NCBI GenBank assembly: GCA_963565915.1
Contig: OY751489.1
Span: forward strand, 434,001-498,000
DNA from: Entoloma clypeatum
Lineage: Eukaryota > Basidiomycota > Agaricomycetes > Agaricales > Entolomataceae
DNA: 64,000 bases
Reading direction: 5' to 3'
Position 1 is the stretch's first letter; each line of letters starts with the position of its first letter. The notes below the pieces were generated by a model. The model was not told the origin of the DNA. It worked only from the letters and a program-made list of their open reading frames with translations, and ran no database searches. Positions 33,201 to 45,289 of this stretch are shown in pieces. The position numbers were made by a program, and so were the translations under genes.

Positions 33201-34801
33201 ACGTCGCGCTTCTTTGAAGACTTCACCAGTAACCCATTCAGCACGCCAGAAGCCCGACAGGAGGAGCTAAGTCCTCGAGACAGTATCGATTTTACGCTTA
33301 TCCAGCAGTACATCGAATCGGAGATCCGTCGCATCCTACAGCAGGTGCTTGACGAAGAACTAGACAACGACGAGCATCGCCCCCACGGCGAGATAGCAGA
33401 GAGCATCCATCTTGCTCGGCAACACCAGATCGCGCGTTACAACGCCCGACAGAACGAACTCGAAAGCTTTCGCGTTCAAGAAGGACCTCAGACAGGTCGG
33501 ATCACAGAGATCAGAGAGTTTATCGGTGTCCAGACAACCGTTATCAGAAGATTGATTAGGACGCTCACATCGAGACGTCCCAGAGCCACATCATCACGTC
33601 CTACTCGAAGCAGCAGACCTACGCCCACTTCACCATTGAAGAACAACAAACCGAGTACAACCGTTGGGCACGAAACGAGAGACTTGACCCCTTCTCGCGA
33701 CCAACAGACGCGCAGGAACAGAGATTCCTTAGAGATCTACAGAGGAAATACCCCGAACGTTTTGCCACCGATTCCGCCGACGAGTCCCCTGACGAATTTA
33801 CTTTTGACTCCGCGCAGTCAGATACCGAACAGACGCCTAGAACAGGGACTGATTTTCAACCCCTACCTATATCCCAAACCCCATCTTCATCCCAACAATC
33901 TGACACCTCTCCTACTCCACAGGTTCTAGACATGGCAGAAGCACCGACAGTACAAACAATGGATACATCCAAGATCATCAAAGATCCTGGGATGTTCAAA
34001 GACAGACACACCTTCGACGAGTGGTGGAAAGCCACCAAATTATACATCAGGTTCCAGAAGGGCCTGTCCGACGATCAGAAGATTCTTGCAGTGTTATCCC
34101 GCATGATGGAAGGGTCCGGTAAACACTGGGCCAGCAACAAGTTAGACGACCTTGCCACCGATGGTGAGAACATCACCTGGTTAGGGTTCTCAGACGACAT
34201 CGCTACGCGATTCTCTATTGCCAACAAGTCGGCAGCGGCCAAGGCGAGACTCGAAGTCCTGAAACAGGAGAAACGCACCATCGACGAATTCTTGGATGAA
34301 TTCGAAGAGCTCTTGAAGCTGTCAAATCTTGGCGAAGAAACTGGGAAATACATCCTGGAAAAGAACGTCAACCGCAGAATTTCTGAACAAGTGGCTAGCG
34401 ATGGCAAGACATACACTGATTACGCAAAGGAGATCCGAAACAAGGGACGACAGATGGAGGGACATGCATTAGTCATCCGAGGGGGTGGCGACACACGCAC
34501 CGGATCGGGTACCACTTATGGTGGTCAAGGCAAAGCCATGGAGATCGACAAAGCAGGAGTAGCCCGTTGCTACAACTGTCAGCGCTTTGGTCACCTTGCC
34601 AAAGACTGCAAAGCCCCAAAGAAGAAAGATGGTCGTAAGTGTTTCAACTGCGACCAAGAAGGACATATCGCGCGCAACTGCCGCAAGCCGAAGAAGAACT
34701 CTGGAAAGATTAGGAAGGTGTCTGATGGAGATACCGATGATGATGATGAAACCATCACCATAGAGACCAATGAGAAGGATTTTCCCGAAGGGTCCGATTA
34801 A
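33201..34801 (+). pseudogene. Gypsy A Gag (two frames, start codon lost)
   Basis: The Gag-N frame (from 33201, ACG here where copy B has ATG) encodes FFEDFTSNPFSTPEARQEE... The Gag-C frame is open from 33560 and contains MAEAPTVQTMDTSKI at 33932, a retrotrans_gag-like helical capsid region and two CCHC knuckles (CYNCQRFGHLAKDC and CFNCDQEGHIARNC), ending EGSD-stop at 34801. Gag-C is in the -1 frame relative to Gag-N. The same step occurs in copy B, so it is either an inherited defect or recoding. Downstream of the switch the Gag-C frame has more synonymous A/B differences than the overlapping Gag-N frame, so I take it as the coding one. Gag would assemble the particle and bind RNA. Confidence 0.8.
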
Positions 34802-37800
34802 ACGATGCTAAGTCGCGACCCTTATCCATTAAACGAACTCGCTTGCCTGGTGCAGCTACAGACAATATAACTTATGTTATCCCTGCAAAGCGAGCCATTG
34901 CGTCAACTAAGATTGTCAAGGGAGATAAACCTCCGAAACGACGAGAGATCAAGCTGCAAGCTCAGATCAAAACACGACGAGGACCAAAGGCCATTCGACC
35001 CGAGGTTGATAGCGGATGTGAACACACATGTATCCATCCCAGAATAGTACGCGAACAGAACCTTCCCACATGTGGAATAAAGCCCATATCGATCCTAAAT
35101 GCGGATGGATCGCCGAACCGACAACAGAAAGCAGAAAAACTTGCCGAAGTCAAGCTGGACTTAGGAACACACCAGGAAACCATGGAAGCAATGGTATTGG
35201 ACATTGGGAGAATGGACATGCTTTTGGGACATGACTGGTTGGTGCACCACAACCCCACAATCAATTGGACGACTGGCGCTGTAACATTCAACCGGTGCCC
35301 ATCAACATGTCAAACCAAACACTCGGATTTCAGGGTTAACCTTAATGGTCGCAAACATCGGGTTCGCATGGTGGAAGTACGAGACAAGGACACGCCCAAG
35401 AAATCAGATCAGAATTGGAAGCCCGGAGACCCCATATTGGAAGCAGTTACTCCCACACCACCTCCCACAACCAAACGACCCTCATACGTTGAACGTTTTG
35501 CCCATCTCTTTGAAAAAGAAAACTTCAACAAGATCCCAAAGGAAAGAGAATGGGACCACGGCATCGAACTTACACCGGACGCACCAAAGGAGCTAGGAGG
35601 AAACACGTACCCTATGACCCAAAAGGAGCAAGAAGAACTGGACGAATTCATCGATGAAGACCTGGCAACCGGAAAGATCCGACCGTCCAAATCCCCTTAT
35701 GCATCACCCTGCTTCTTCATTAACAAGAAAGACGGTTCCAAACGATTGGTACAGGACCATCGCACGGTCAATAAATTCACGGTTAAGGACAAATTCCCAC
35801 TCCCACGCATCAACGACCTCTTGGATGTATTGAAGGACGCAGTCTACTTCAACAAAATGGACATCATGTGGGGATACAATAATGTGCGGATCAAGAAGGG
35901 TGATGAATGGAAAGCCGCCTTCCTGACCAGCCGAGGATTGTTTGAACCATTGGTCATGTTTTTTGGTCTCTGCAACTCCCCGGGAACGTTCTCTCGGATG
36001 ATGGCCAGCCTATTCAGGGATCAGATCCGTCGGCGCATCTGTGTGATTTACATGGATGACATAGTGGTTATTGGTAAAACCAAGGAAGAACTCACCCGGA
36101 ACACCGAAGAGATCTTGCAGATTCTGTCAGACAATGACCTGTTCCTAAAGGAGAAGAAGTGTCTTTGGGAAGTAACGAAATGCCCCATATTGGGATATGT
36201 CGTTGGAGAAGGATGTGTTGAGATGGAAACTGAAAAGGTGGACACAATCCGGAACTGGCGAGTACCCACATCAAAAAAGGAAGTCCAGAAGTTCCTGGGA
36301 TTTGCCAATTTTTATCGACGCTTTATTGAAGGATACTCAAACATCGCAAAGCCACTCACAACACTTACGGGAAATACAGCATTCACGTGGGGACCAGCGG
36401 CGCAAGAAGCATTTGAAGGTCTCATACGGGCAATCACGACGGCACCAGTCTTGGCATTGCCCAAACCGGACGGACAGTTCAGGGTCGAAACCGATGCATC
36501 GGGTTATGCGATTGGAGCGGTACTTTCACAGAAACAAGACGACAAGTGGCATCCTATCGCGTTCTTGTCGCGGACCATGTCCGCGGCCGAACAGAATTAC
36601 GAGATATATGACAAGGAACTCTTGGCAGTCATGGAAGCACTGAAGGACTGGCGACATTATCTACTTGAAGCCAAGGAACGTTTCGAGATCTTAACCGATC
36701 ACAAAAACCTGGAGTATTTCCGGCGTCCTCAGGACCTAAACCAACGACAGAGGCGCTGGAAGATGAAGTTACAAGACTATGACTTCGAATTGCGACATGT
36801 ACCTGGGAAGACAAACGCGAAAGCAGACATCCTGTCACGTTTACCCTGGTATGAGACAGAACTTGAGCCGCAGGACAGCGACCAAATGCTCAAGGAGGGG
36901 CTATTTTTGAAATGATTGGAATCAGAAGATGTGATACAAATGGAGATGTTCACGGAGGAACAATTCTTTGAAGGGGGTGAAACATCTGATTCCATCAAAA
37001 TCGGAAACATCACAACCATTGAAAACCCATGGATCGCACGCATCAAGGCCTCGAATCGCATGGAGACAGAAGTAGCCCAGGGTCTGAAGAAGAATCCTCA
37101 CTGGTACCAGCAGGAAAATGGCATCACCTACGCAGGAGAACGAGTCTATGTTCCACCAGACCCACAATTGCGCCAAGAACTGATGTTTGAAGCGCACGAC
37201 GCACCAGTGGCAGGACACCCAGGACAATATTGAACACATGAACTCCTCACTCGCACCTACTGGTGGCCCACCATCTTACATGACGTAAAGAAGTATGTGA
37301 AAGGTTGTGACACCTGTCAACGTAACAAGATCAGCCGCCAAAGGAGACACGCCCCTCTACACCCTAACGCCGCGCCAAGTCAACCATGGGAAGAGATAGG
37401 GATTGACGTCGTGGGACCGATACCAGAATCTGATGGGAAGAACGCAATTCTGGTCATCACGGACAGACATTCAAAGATGCTTCATCTCATCCCGACAACC
37501 GTGGAACTATCGGCTGAAGGATTAGCCAAGATCTATTGGGACCAGATATGGAAGCTTCATGGGATCCCCAAGAAGATCATCAGCGATAGGGGACCACAGT
37601 TCGCTGCGAAGTTCATGGAGATACTCTGCCGCATGTTAGGGATCAAGAGGAACCTGTCCACCGCGTACCACCCACAGACTGATGGACAGGCCGAGCGATC
37701 GCATCAGGAAACAGAAGCATTCTTATGAAACTTTGTCAACCATCTACAGGATGATTGGGCGGAATGGATCGCAATCGCAGAGTTCCAGTACAATGACAAA

Positions 37801-38451
37801 GAGCACCAGGCAACGAAGCACACCCCATTCTACCTCAACTATGGTTTACATCTGTGGAAGGGAGAACTCGTGTTAGAGGATACCAATCCGGCTGCCAACG
37901 ACTTCTTGAAAAAACTCAAACAGGCACGAGAAGAAGCCAATGCTGCGCTGAAACAAGCACAGGATCAGATGAAGAAGACAGTTGACACACGGCGAAGTCC
38001 GTCTTGGGACTACCGCATCGGAGACAAGGTGTGGCTGGAAGGAACTAACATCAGGACTGATCGACCCTCAAAGAAACTTGATGCACTCCGACATGGACCA
38101 TTCAAAGTCCTAGAGAAGAAAGGAGCTAGCGCGTACCTTCTTGATCTTCCGAAGACTTGGAAGATGATTCACCCTGTGTTCAACGAGACCCTGTTGTCAC
38201 CATATGAAACTCCGAAGTACGCCATCCAGAAAAAGAAACCAGCCCCTGATCCGATCATCGTCGAAGGACGAGAAGAGTACCATGTGTCTACGATCCTGGA
38301 CTCTCAAAAGTTCCGCGGAAAAATCCAGTACCTCGTCCAGTGGGAAGGATATGGCCCAGAAGAGAACACATGGGAACCGCGAGCTAATGTTCAGAATGCT
38401 CAAGATTTGATCCGTGATTTCCATCGGCAGAACCCGTCGCATCCACGATAA
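34774..38451 (+). pseudogene. Gypsy A Pol (PR-RT-RH-IN-chromodomain) with three TGA stops
   Basis: This is one frame, -1 relative to Gag-C, overlapping it from 34774 to 34801. TGA codons interrupt it at 36913, 37231 and 37726. Protease: RPEVDSGCEHTC and MLLGHDWL. RT: FCNSP-like FGLCNSPGTFSRMM and CVIYMDDIVVIG. RNase H: VETDASGYAIGAV, DKELLAVMEAL and LTDHKNL. Integrase: HDAPVAGHPG...CDTCQ (HHCC), then IGIDVVGP, ISDRGPQF and DGQAERSHQE (D-D-E). The C-terminal chromodomain is YLVQWEGYGPEENTWEP, which in chromoviruses steers integration by binding modified histone tails. Copy B carries CGA or CGG at the first two stop positions, while the third TGA is shared by both. Confidence 0.93.
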
Positions 38452-38574
38452 AAGACACCCGTTGAAATCAGCCAACAACATTGACCTCATCAGTCAAAAA
38501 CCCACCGAGTTCTCCGCTCCGTCTTCAATATAGCTACTCCATTCTTCCTCTATCTCTCCAACATCCTCCGCACC

Positions 38575-38943
38575 ATGTCCAACATCACCGCCGCCTCCAC
38601 CGATGCTTCCGATATCAACCCCACCATCACCACCCTCATCGGCGAAGCACTCTCCATGCGCGACCAGATCCATGCGCTCGAAACCTCCGTCGCCGACATC
38701 CTCCACCGGCAGATGCACATCCGCCTTCATACCCTCTCCGATTTACCAACCGCCCCCACCGCTGAGGAGAAACTCATCCTCAAAAACTATACCAACACCC
38801 TTGCTGTCGAGAATCGATGCCTTCGCCTCGCCGTTCGAGGTTTAGAGTTTGCCACGGCGGTAAACGATGAACTGATAAAGGATTGGGGTAACCGAGTTGA
38901 CCCTGCCTGGGCCGATCCAAATGGCAACGATGGATGGGAGTAG
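38575..38943 (+). CDS. Gypsy ORF3, coiled-coil protein of unknown function
   Basis: The ATG at 38575 (context gcaccATGtcc) opens 122 codons between the pol stop and the polypurine tract, the position where env would lie. There is no signal peptide or TM helix. The centre (TLIGEALSMRDQIHALETSVADILHRQMHIRLHTLSDL) has heptad-like hydrophobic spacing and likely forms a coiled coil. The C-terminus is acidic and Trp-rich. Element B has an intact homologue (41129-41491) although its pol is riddled with stops. In a 30-codon core, ten codons differ synonymously and only three change an amino acid, so the protein was under selection. Its role is unknown. A Gag-like multimeriser, an RNA chaperone or a host-chromatin adaptor are possible guesses. 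Confidence 0.75.
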   Translation: MSNITAASTDASDINPTITTLIGEALSMRDQIHALETSVADILHRQMHIRLHTLSDLPTAPTAEEKLILKNYTNTLAVENRCLRLAVRGLEFATAVNDELIKDWGNRVDPAWADPNGNDGWE

Positions 38944-38980
38944 GTAGTCTGTGAGGACACAGACCTTGAGGAGGGGAACA

Positions 38981-39350
38981 TGTTACGGACTAACGACTAC
39001 GGACGTATACGCTTACCTTTTCACTTTTACTCATCGGCCCCCGCTTACACATATCGTATTATACTTTATTCCCTTTAGTATACTTTGCTCCTGCGCTGAC
39101 TCGCTTTCTGCAGCTGTCTGACTCATTCCGCAGCCAGCTTACTCATTAGTGCATAGCCTTCCGCAGTCGCCTTACTCATGCGCACTGCCTTCCGCAGTTA
39201 CTGACTCATTCGCTACCGCTCATAGTCAGTACTATATAAACCTCATGTACCATAGCTACATTCCTTAGATTTAGCAATCACATTGCTCTTCGCCTTTCCA
39301 TCTTCCTGCATACTCTGCCAGAACCTTGGAACGGTTTGTTACGCATAACA
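38981..39350 (+). repeat. Gypsy A 3' LTR
   Basis: 370 bp, about 8 differences from the 5' LTR, followed by the CTCAG target duplicate. Confidence 0.95.
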
Positions 39351-39355
39351 CTCAG

Positions 39356-39542
39356 CAACAATGGGGCGCGCCATCAACTGGGAACCATCGTCATCGTATC
39401 GTCGTGTCTTACCCACGTGGGCTGGCATCTCGCTCACTCGGCAATGGCATGGCGGCACACCGTCAACACGTCAACCGGGACCTGGGGATTGCAGACGAAA
39501 TCAGTGAGGTGGGAGAAAATGGAATGCGGGAATTGGGCCTTA
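39356..39542. other. Unique flank right of gypsy A
   Basis: Short stretch between the gypsy A target duplicate and the MITE. The segment 39,465-39,530 is an imperfect inverted relative of 40,264-40,340 on the other side of the MITE. Confidence 0.4.
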
Positions 39543-39550
39543 CCTGGATG

Positions 39551-40049
39551 TGGTGTTTGAAAGTCCAGTCCAGTCCGGTTTTTTGCCCAAAAAATTAAGA
39601 ACCTAGAACCAAGACTGGTTGAGTGGTTTCTCCAAAAAACTGAAACCAGGACTGGACTGGTCAAAGACTGGTAAACCAGTCTTTCCTTTCTGAAAAAAGT
39701 AAACCAGGACTGGTTCAAACTGGTTTAAACTGGTTATTTTCCAATTTATTAAAACTGTTTCAGAATATCATTTATGACACATTTCAAAACATTTTATAGA
39801 AGCTTTGATAAACAAAATCTATGTGAACCTATATGAACCTGTGTGAACCTATGACCAGTTTACATTTTTTGAGTCTCAAATCAAGACTGGTGTTAAGCCA
39901 GTCTTCTTTTTTTCCAAAATTTGAAGAACCTGAGACTGGTCAATTCTTAAAAATCTGAAACTTGAGACTGCAGTCCAGTCTTTCACCAGTCTTTACCAGT
40001 CTGGTTCTGGTCCAGTTCTAGGTCTTTGAGACTGGACTTCAAAACACTA
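39551..40049. mobile_element. hAT-type MITE, copy 1
   Basis: About 499 bp, starting tggtgtttgaaagtcc and ending ggacttcaaaacacta, so the ends are imperfect inverted repeats. It is flanked by an exact 8-bp duplication CCTGGATG (39543-39550 and 40050-40057). An 8-bp duplication with (T/C)AGTG-type ends is diagnostic of the hAT superfamily. The interior is AT-rich and filled with accagtc/gactggt motifs that fold on themselves. There is no coding capacity. The second copy (61699-62200) lies in the opposite orientation. Confidence 0.9.
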
Positions 40050-40057
40050 CCTGGATG

Positions 40058-40706
40058 GGTGCTTGTCATCATTGGGGGCGATGTGACAGCGGGGGGGGGT
40101 GAAAGTGGGACGAGAAATGCTAAGTCCAACAGTCAGTCACATGTCACTGTATCAATGACATGTCACATGATTTGGTTTGTTTACCAAAAGTGAACTTGGC
40201 CTTTCTCTCTCCGCCTTTCACCCACCTGTGCCATGTCACCCCCATTGATGATGAGCACCCACATCAGTAAGTCCCAACTCCCACCATTTCCACCCCACTA
40301 ACGGCTTCTGCAAACCCCCAGGTCCCAGTTGACAATGTGCCGGATGTAAACCCATGCTCCGCTAACCAGCAGGCCCCTCTGGTAAGGGACGACGACGATG
40401 CCTCCCGGCAGAGACGGAAACAATGGGTGATGGACAGCACCTGTGCCAATGCGGAGCGGAAAAGGGAACCAACACCATTCCCCACCCACACCGCCTGCTT
40501 CTAGCAAGCCCCACAACAACTTCAGCAGATACAGGTGCGGCCGACGACATCCGACACCGTGCAGACATAGGGGCGGAGCTGCACCACATCCCCGCTCCCT
40601 AGCAGGCCCCCCGCCATAAGGGACGACACCGCTCTCCAGGTAAGCCCACCCAAGCCCCCACCGTCCCTGTTAACTCATAACTACAGTCCCTCAGGTGACC
40701 CACAAG
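40058..40706. other. Spacer left of gypsy B
   Basis: No gene. The part 40,370-40,640 contains diverged, inverted relatives of the tandem units at 32,390-32,760 (gtaagggacgacg, aagggacgac, gcaggcccc). Confidence 0.4.
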
Positions 40707-41094
40707 TGTTATGCTTAACAAACCGTTCCAAGGTTCAGGCAGAGTATGCAGGAAGTGGAAAGGCGAAGAGCAAAGTGATTGCTAAATCTAAGGAATGTAG
40801 CTATGGTACATGGGGTTTATATAGTACTGGCTACGAGCGGTAGCAAGTGAGTCAGTAGCTGCGGAAGGCAGTGCGGATGAGTCAGTAACTGCGGAAAGGC
40901 AGTGCGAAGTGAGTCAGACGACTGCGGACTGAGTAATCCCTACTGCGGAGTGCGAGTCAGCGCGGGAGCGAAGTATACTAAAGGAGAATGGTAGAGTAAA
41001 GGTAAATGAATAAGCGGTCCGATGAGTCAAAGAAATAATGAAGGTACAATGCAAGGGAAAAGTGCGTAACATACAAACCGGTAAGTCCGTAACA
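40707..41094 (-). repeat. Gypsy B 3' LTR
   Basis: 388 bp, paired with 46920-47307. The polypurine tract (gaggaggggaaca on the minus strand) is immediately adjacent. Confidence 0.95.
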
Positions 41095-41128
41095 TGTTCC
41101 CCTCCTCAAGCTCTGTGTCCTCACAGAG

Positions 41129-41491
41129 TCATTGTCCCCATCCTCCAGCATTGTTGTTGTTTGTCCAGGAGCCATTCTCCTTGAGGCTCCAATCGTCTAT
41201 TAGCTCTTCGTTGATGGCGACGGCGAGCTCGAGACTCCGGACGGCTAGTTGGATGCGCCGGTTTTCAACGACCAGCGTATGGGTGTAGTTCCCGAGGATT
41301 TGTTTCTCTTCGGGGGTTGGTGCGACGGGGAGGTCGGATAAAGAATGGAGGTGGATGTGCATCTGTCGATGCAGGATGTCGGCGAGCGAGGCTTCTAGCG
41401 CGTGGATCTGGTCTCTCATGGAGAGGGCTTCACCCATGAGGGCAGTGATGGCGGGGTTGGTTTCAGTGGATGTGGTGGTGGCGGTGGACAT
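41129..41491 (-). CDS. Gypsy ORF3, element B copy
   Basis: 120 codons, intact and collinear with the element A ORF at 38575. Conserved parts include EALSMRDQIHALE, ADILHRQMHI and LSDLP.APT.EEK.IL.NYT.TL.VENR. The N- and C-termini are variable. The frame stays open although the neighbouring pol has stops. A divergence step occurs at its ATG: upstream the A and B DNA is nearly identical, while inside the ORF about a quarter of bases differ. Function is unknown. Confidence 0.75.
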   Translation of the reverse strand: MSTATTTSTETNPAITALMGEALSMRDQIHALEASLADILHRQMHIHLHSLSDLPVAPTPEEKQILGNYTHTLVVENRRIQLAVRSLELAVAINEELIDDWSLKENGSWTNNNNAGGWGQ

Positions 41492-41613
41492 GGTGCGGAA
41501 GATGTTGGAGAGATAGAGGAAGAATGGAGTAGCTATATTGAAGACGGAGCGGAGAACTCAGTGGGTTTTTGACTGATGAGGTCGATGCTGTTGCTGATTT
41601 CAACGGGTGTCTT

Positions 41614-44600
41614 TTATCGTGGACGTGACGGGTTCTGCCGATGGAAATCACGGATCAAATCTTGAGCATTCTGAACATTAGCTCGCGGTTCCCATGTGTT
41701 CTCTTCTGGGCCATATCCTTCCCACTGGACGAGGTACTGGATTTTTCCGCGGAACTTTTGAGAGTCCAGGATCGTAGACACATGGTACTCTTCTCGTCCT
41801 TCGACGATGATCGGATCAGGGGCTGGTTTCTTTTTCTGGATGGCGTACTTCGGAGTTTCATATGGTGACAACAGGGTCTCGTTGAACACAGGGTGAATCA
41901 TCTTCCAAGTCTTCGGAAGATCAAGAAGGTACGCGCTAGCTCCTTTCTTCTCTAGGACTTTGAATGGTCCATGTCGGAGTGCATCAAGTTTCTTTGAGGG
42001 TCGATCAGTCCTGATGTTAGTTCCTTCCAGCCACACCTTGTCTCCGATGCGGTAGTCCCAAGACGGACTTCGCCGTGTGTCAACTGTCTTCTTCATCTGA
42101 TCCTGTGCTTGTTTCAGCGCAGCATTGGCTTCTTCTCGTGCCTGTTTGAGTTTTTTCAAGAAGTCGTTGGCAGCCGGATTGGTATCCTCTAACACGAGTT
42201 CTCCCTTCCACAGATGTAAACCGTAGTTGAGGTAGAATGGGGTGTGCTTCGTTGCCTGGTGCTCTTTGTCATTGTACTGGAACTCTGCGATTGCGATCCA
42301 TTCCGCCCAATCATCCTGTAGATGGTTGACAAAGTTTCATAAGAATGCTTCTGTTTCCTGATGCGATCGCTCGGCCTGTCCATCAGTCTGTGGGTGGTAC
42401 GCGGTGGACAGGTTCCTCTTGATCCCTAACATGCGGCAGAGTATCTCCATGAACTTCGCAGCGAACTGTGGTCCCCTATCGCTGATGATCTTCTTGGGGA
42501 TCCCATGAAGCTTCCATATCTGGTCCCAATAGATCTTGGCTAATCCTTCAGCCGATAGTTCCACGGTTGTCGGAATGAGGTGAAGCATCTTTGAATGTCT
42601 ATCCGTGATGACCAGAATTGCGTTTTTTCCATTAGATTCTGGTATCGGTCCCACGACGTCGATTCCTATGTCTTCCCATGGGTGACTTGGTGCTGCATGG
42701 GGATGTAGCGGAGCATGTCGCTTTTGTCGGTTAATCTTGTTGCGTTGACAAGTGTCGCAACCCTTCACGTACTTCTTCACATCATGCAGTATGGTAGGCC
42801 ACCAGTAGGTGCGAGTGAGGAATTCATGTGTCCGGTACTGTCCTGGATGTCCAGCCACTGGTGCATCGTGTGATTCAAACATCAATTCTTGTCGCAATTG
42901 TGGATCTGGCGGGACATAGACTCGTTCGCCTGCATATGTGATGCCGTTTTCCTGTTGATACCAATGAGGATTCTTCTTTAGACCCTGGGCTACTTCTGTC
43001 TCCATGCGGTTTGAACCCTTGATGCGTGCAATCCACGGATTTTCGATGGTCGTGATGTTTCCAATTTTGATGGAATCAGATGTTTCACCCCCTTCAAAGA
43101 ATTGTTCCTCCGTGAACATCTCCATTTGTACCACATCTTCTGATTCCAATCGTTTCAAGAATAGTCCCTCCTTGAGCATTTGGTCACTGTCCTGTGGTTC
43201 GAGTTCCGCTTCATACCAGGGTAAGCGTGACAGGATGTCTGCTTTCGCATTGGTCTTGCCGGGCACATGCCGTAATTCGAAGTCATAGTCCTGTAACTTC
43301 ATTTTCCAGCGTCGCTGTCGTTGATTCAGGTCCTGAGGACGACGGAAGTATTCCAGGTTCTTGTGATCGGTCAAGATTTCAAAACGTTCCTTGGCTTCGA
43401 GCAGATAGTGTCTCCAATCTTTCAATGCTTCCATGACTGCCAGAAGTTCCTTGTCGTATATCTCGTAATTCTGTTCGGCCGCGGACATGGTCCGCGACAA
43501 GAATGCGATGGGGTGCCATTTGTCGTCTTGCTTCTGAGAGAGTACTGCTCCAATTGCATAGCCCGATGCATCGGTTTCAACCCTGAACTGTCCCTCTGGT
43601 TTAGGTAATGCCAAGACCGGTGCCGATGTAATTGCCCATATGAGACCTTCAAAGGCTTGCTGCTCTGTTGGTCCCCAAGTAAATGCCATACCGCCTGTGA
43701 GCGGTGAGAGGCTTTGCGATGTTTGAGTACCCTTCAATAAATCGTCGATAGAAGTTAGCAAATCCAAGGAACTTCTGAACTTCCTTTTTTGATGTGGGTG
43801 CTCGCCAGTTTCGAATTGTATCCACCTTCTCAGTTTCCATCTCAACACGTCCCTCACCAACCACATATCCCAATATAGGACATTTCGTTACTTCCCATAA
43901 ACACTTCTTCTCCTTTAGGAACAAATCATTGTCCGATAGGATCTGTAGGATTTCTTCAGTGTTTCGCGCGAGTTCTTCCTTGGTTTTACCGATAACCACG
44001 ATGTCATCCATGTAGATCACGCAGATACGTCGGCGGATCTGGTCCCGAAATAGACTAGCCATCATTCGAGAGAACATTCCCAGGGAGTTGCAAAGACCGA
44101 AAAACATGACCAACGGTTCGAACAATCCTCGACTGGTGAGGAAGGCGGCTTTCCATTCATCGCCCTCCTTAATCCGGACATTGTTATAGCCCCACATGAT
44201 GTCCATTTTATTGAAGTAGACCGCATCTTTCAGTATGTCCAAGAGATCGGATATTCATGGGAGTGGGAACTTGTCTTTGACCGTGAATTTATTGACCATG
44301 CGGTAATCTTGTACCAATCGTTTGGAGCCATCCTTTTTGTTGATGAAGAAGCAAGGGGAGGCATAAGGGGATTTGGACGGGCAGATCTTTCCCGTTGCTA
44401 GACCCTCGTCAATGAATGCGTCCAATTCTTCTTGTTCCTTTTGCGTCATAGGATATGTATTTCCCCCTAGTTCCTTTGGTGCGTCCGGTGTAAGTTCGAT
44501 ACCATGGTCCCATTCCCTCTCCTTTGGGATCTTGTCAAAGTTCTCTTTCTGGAAAAGATGAGCAAATCGTTCAACATATGAGGGTCGTTTGGTTGTGGGA

Positions 44601-45289
44601 GGTGGTGTGGGAGTGACAGCTTCCAAAATAGGGTCTCCAGGCTTCCATTTCTGATCCGACTTTTTGGGTGCATCTTTGTCGCGCACCTCGACCATGCGAA
44701 CCCGGTGTTTGCGACCATTAAGGTTAATTCTAAAATCCGAGTGTTTGGTCCGACATGTTGTTGGGCACCAGTTAAATGTTACCGCGCCGGTTGTCCAATT
44801 GATTGTGGGGTTGTGGTGTACCAACCAGTCATGTCCCAAGAGCATGTCCGTTCTCCCAATGTCTAGTACCATTGCTTCCATGGTTTCCTGATGTGCTCCC
44901 AAATCCAGCTTGACTTCGGCAAGTTGGCTCGCTTTCTGTTGTCAATTTGGTGATCCATCCGCATTTAGAATTGCTATGGGTGGTATTCCTCGTGTGGGGA
45001 GGTTCTGTTCGCGTACTATTCTGGGATGAATGCATGTGCGTTCACATCCGCTGTCAACCTCAGGTCGGATAACCTTTGGTCCTCGTCGTGTTTTGAGCTG
45101 AGCTAACAGCCTGATTTCTTGTCTTTTCGGAGATTTATCTCCCTTCACAATCTTAGTCGACGCAGCGGCTCGCTTGGCAGGGATGACATAGGTTCTATTG
45201 TCTGCAGTCATACAAGGCAAGCAAGTCCGTTTAATAGATAAGGGTTGCGACTTAGCGTCGTTTAATCTGACCCTTCGGGAAAATCCTTC
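41614..45289 (-). pseudogene. Gypsy B Pol with TGA stops and a frameshift
   Basis: Same domains as element A: protease DSGCERTC, RT CVIYMDDIVVIG, RNase H VETDASGYAIGAV, integrase CDTCQRN and DGQAERSHQE, and chromodomain YLVQWEGYGPEENTWEP. In-frame TGA codons occur near 44943 (A has CGA), 44255 (A has CGC) and 42336 (shared with A). A frameshift near 43,690-43,710, in the region joining RT and RNase H (PLT...), further breaks the frame. The chromodomain-bearing last 193 residues differ from A at one residue only. The upstream limit is the start of the -1 frame overlap with Gag and is approximate. Confidence 0.9.

Larger units (their letters stand above)
32771..39350 (+). mobile_element. Chromodomain gypsy retrotransposon A (Tf1-like self-priming)
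   Basis: The element is 6,580 bp with two 370-bp LTRs (32771-33140 and 38981-39350), TG...CA ends and target duplication CTCAG (32766-32770 and 39351-39355). LTR divergence is about 8/370 (2%). Contents in order are self-priming PBS, Gag (two zinc knuckles), protease, RT (YMDD), RNase H, integrase and a C-terminal chromodomain, then a third ORF and a polypurine tract (gaggagggg) before the right LTR. The domain order and chromodomain place it in the chromovirus branch of Ty3/gypsy. Three TGA stops in pol and a missing Gag-N ATG make this copy defective. Confidence 0.95.

Noticed and set aside
34774..34801. Classical -1 slippery heptamer at the Gag/Pol overlap
   Set aside because: The overlap contains ggattttcccgaagg, but no X-XXY-YYZ heptamer in the Gag frame. 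The mechanism is left open.
38575..38943. ORF3 as an env-like gene
   Set aside because: There is no signal peptide, transmembrane segment or cysteine pattern of an envelope protein.
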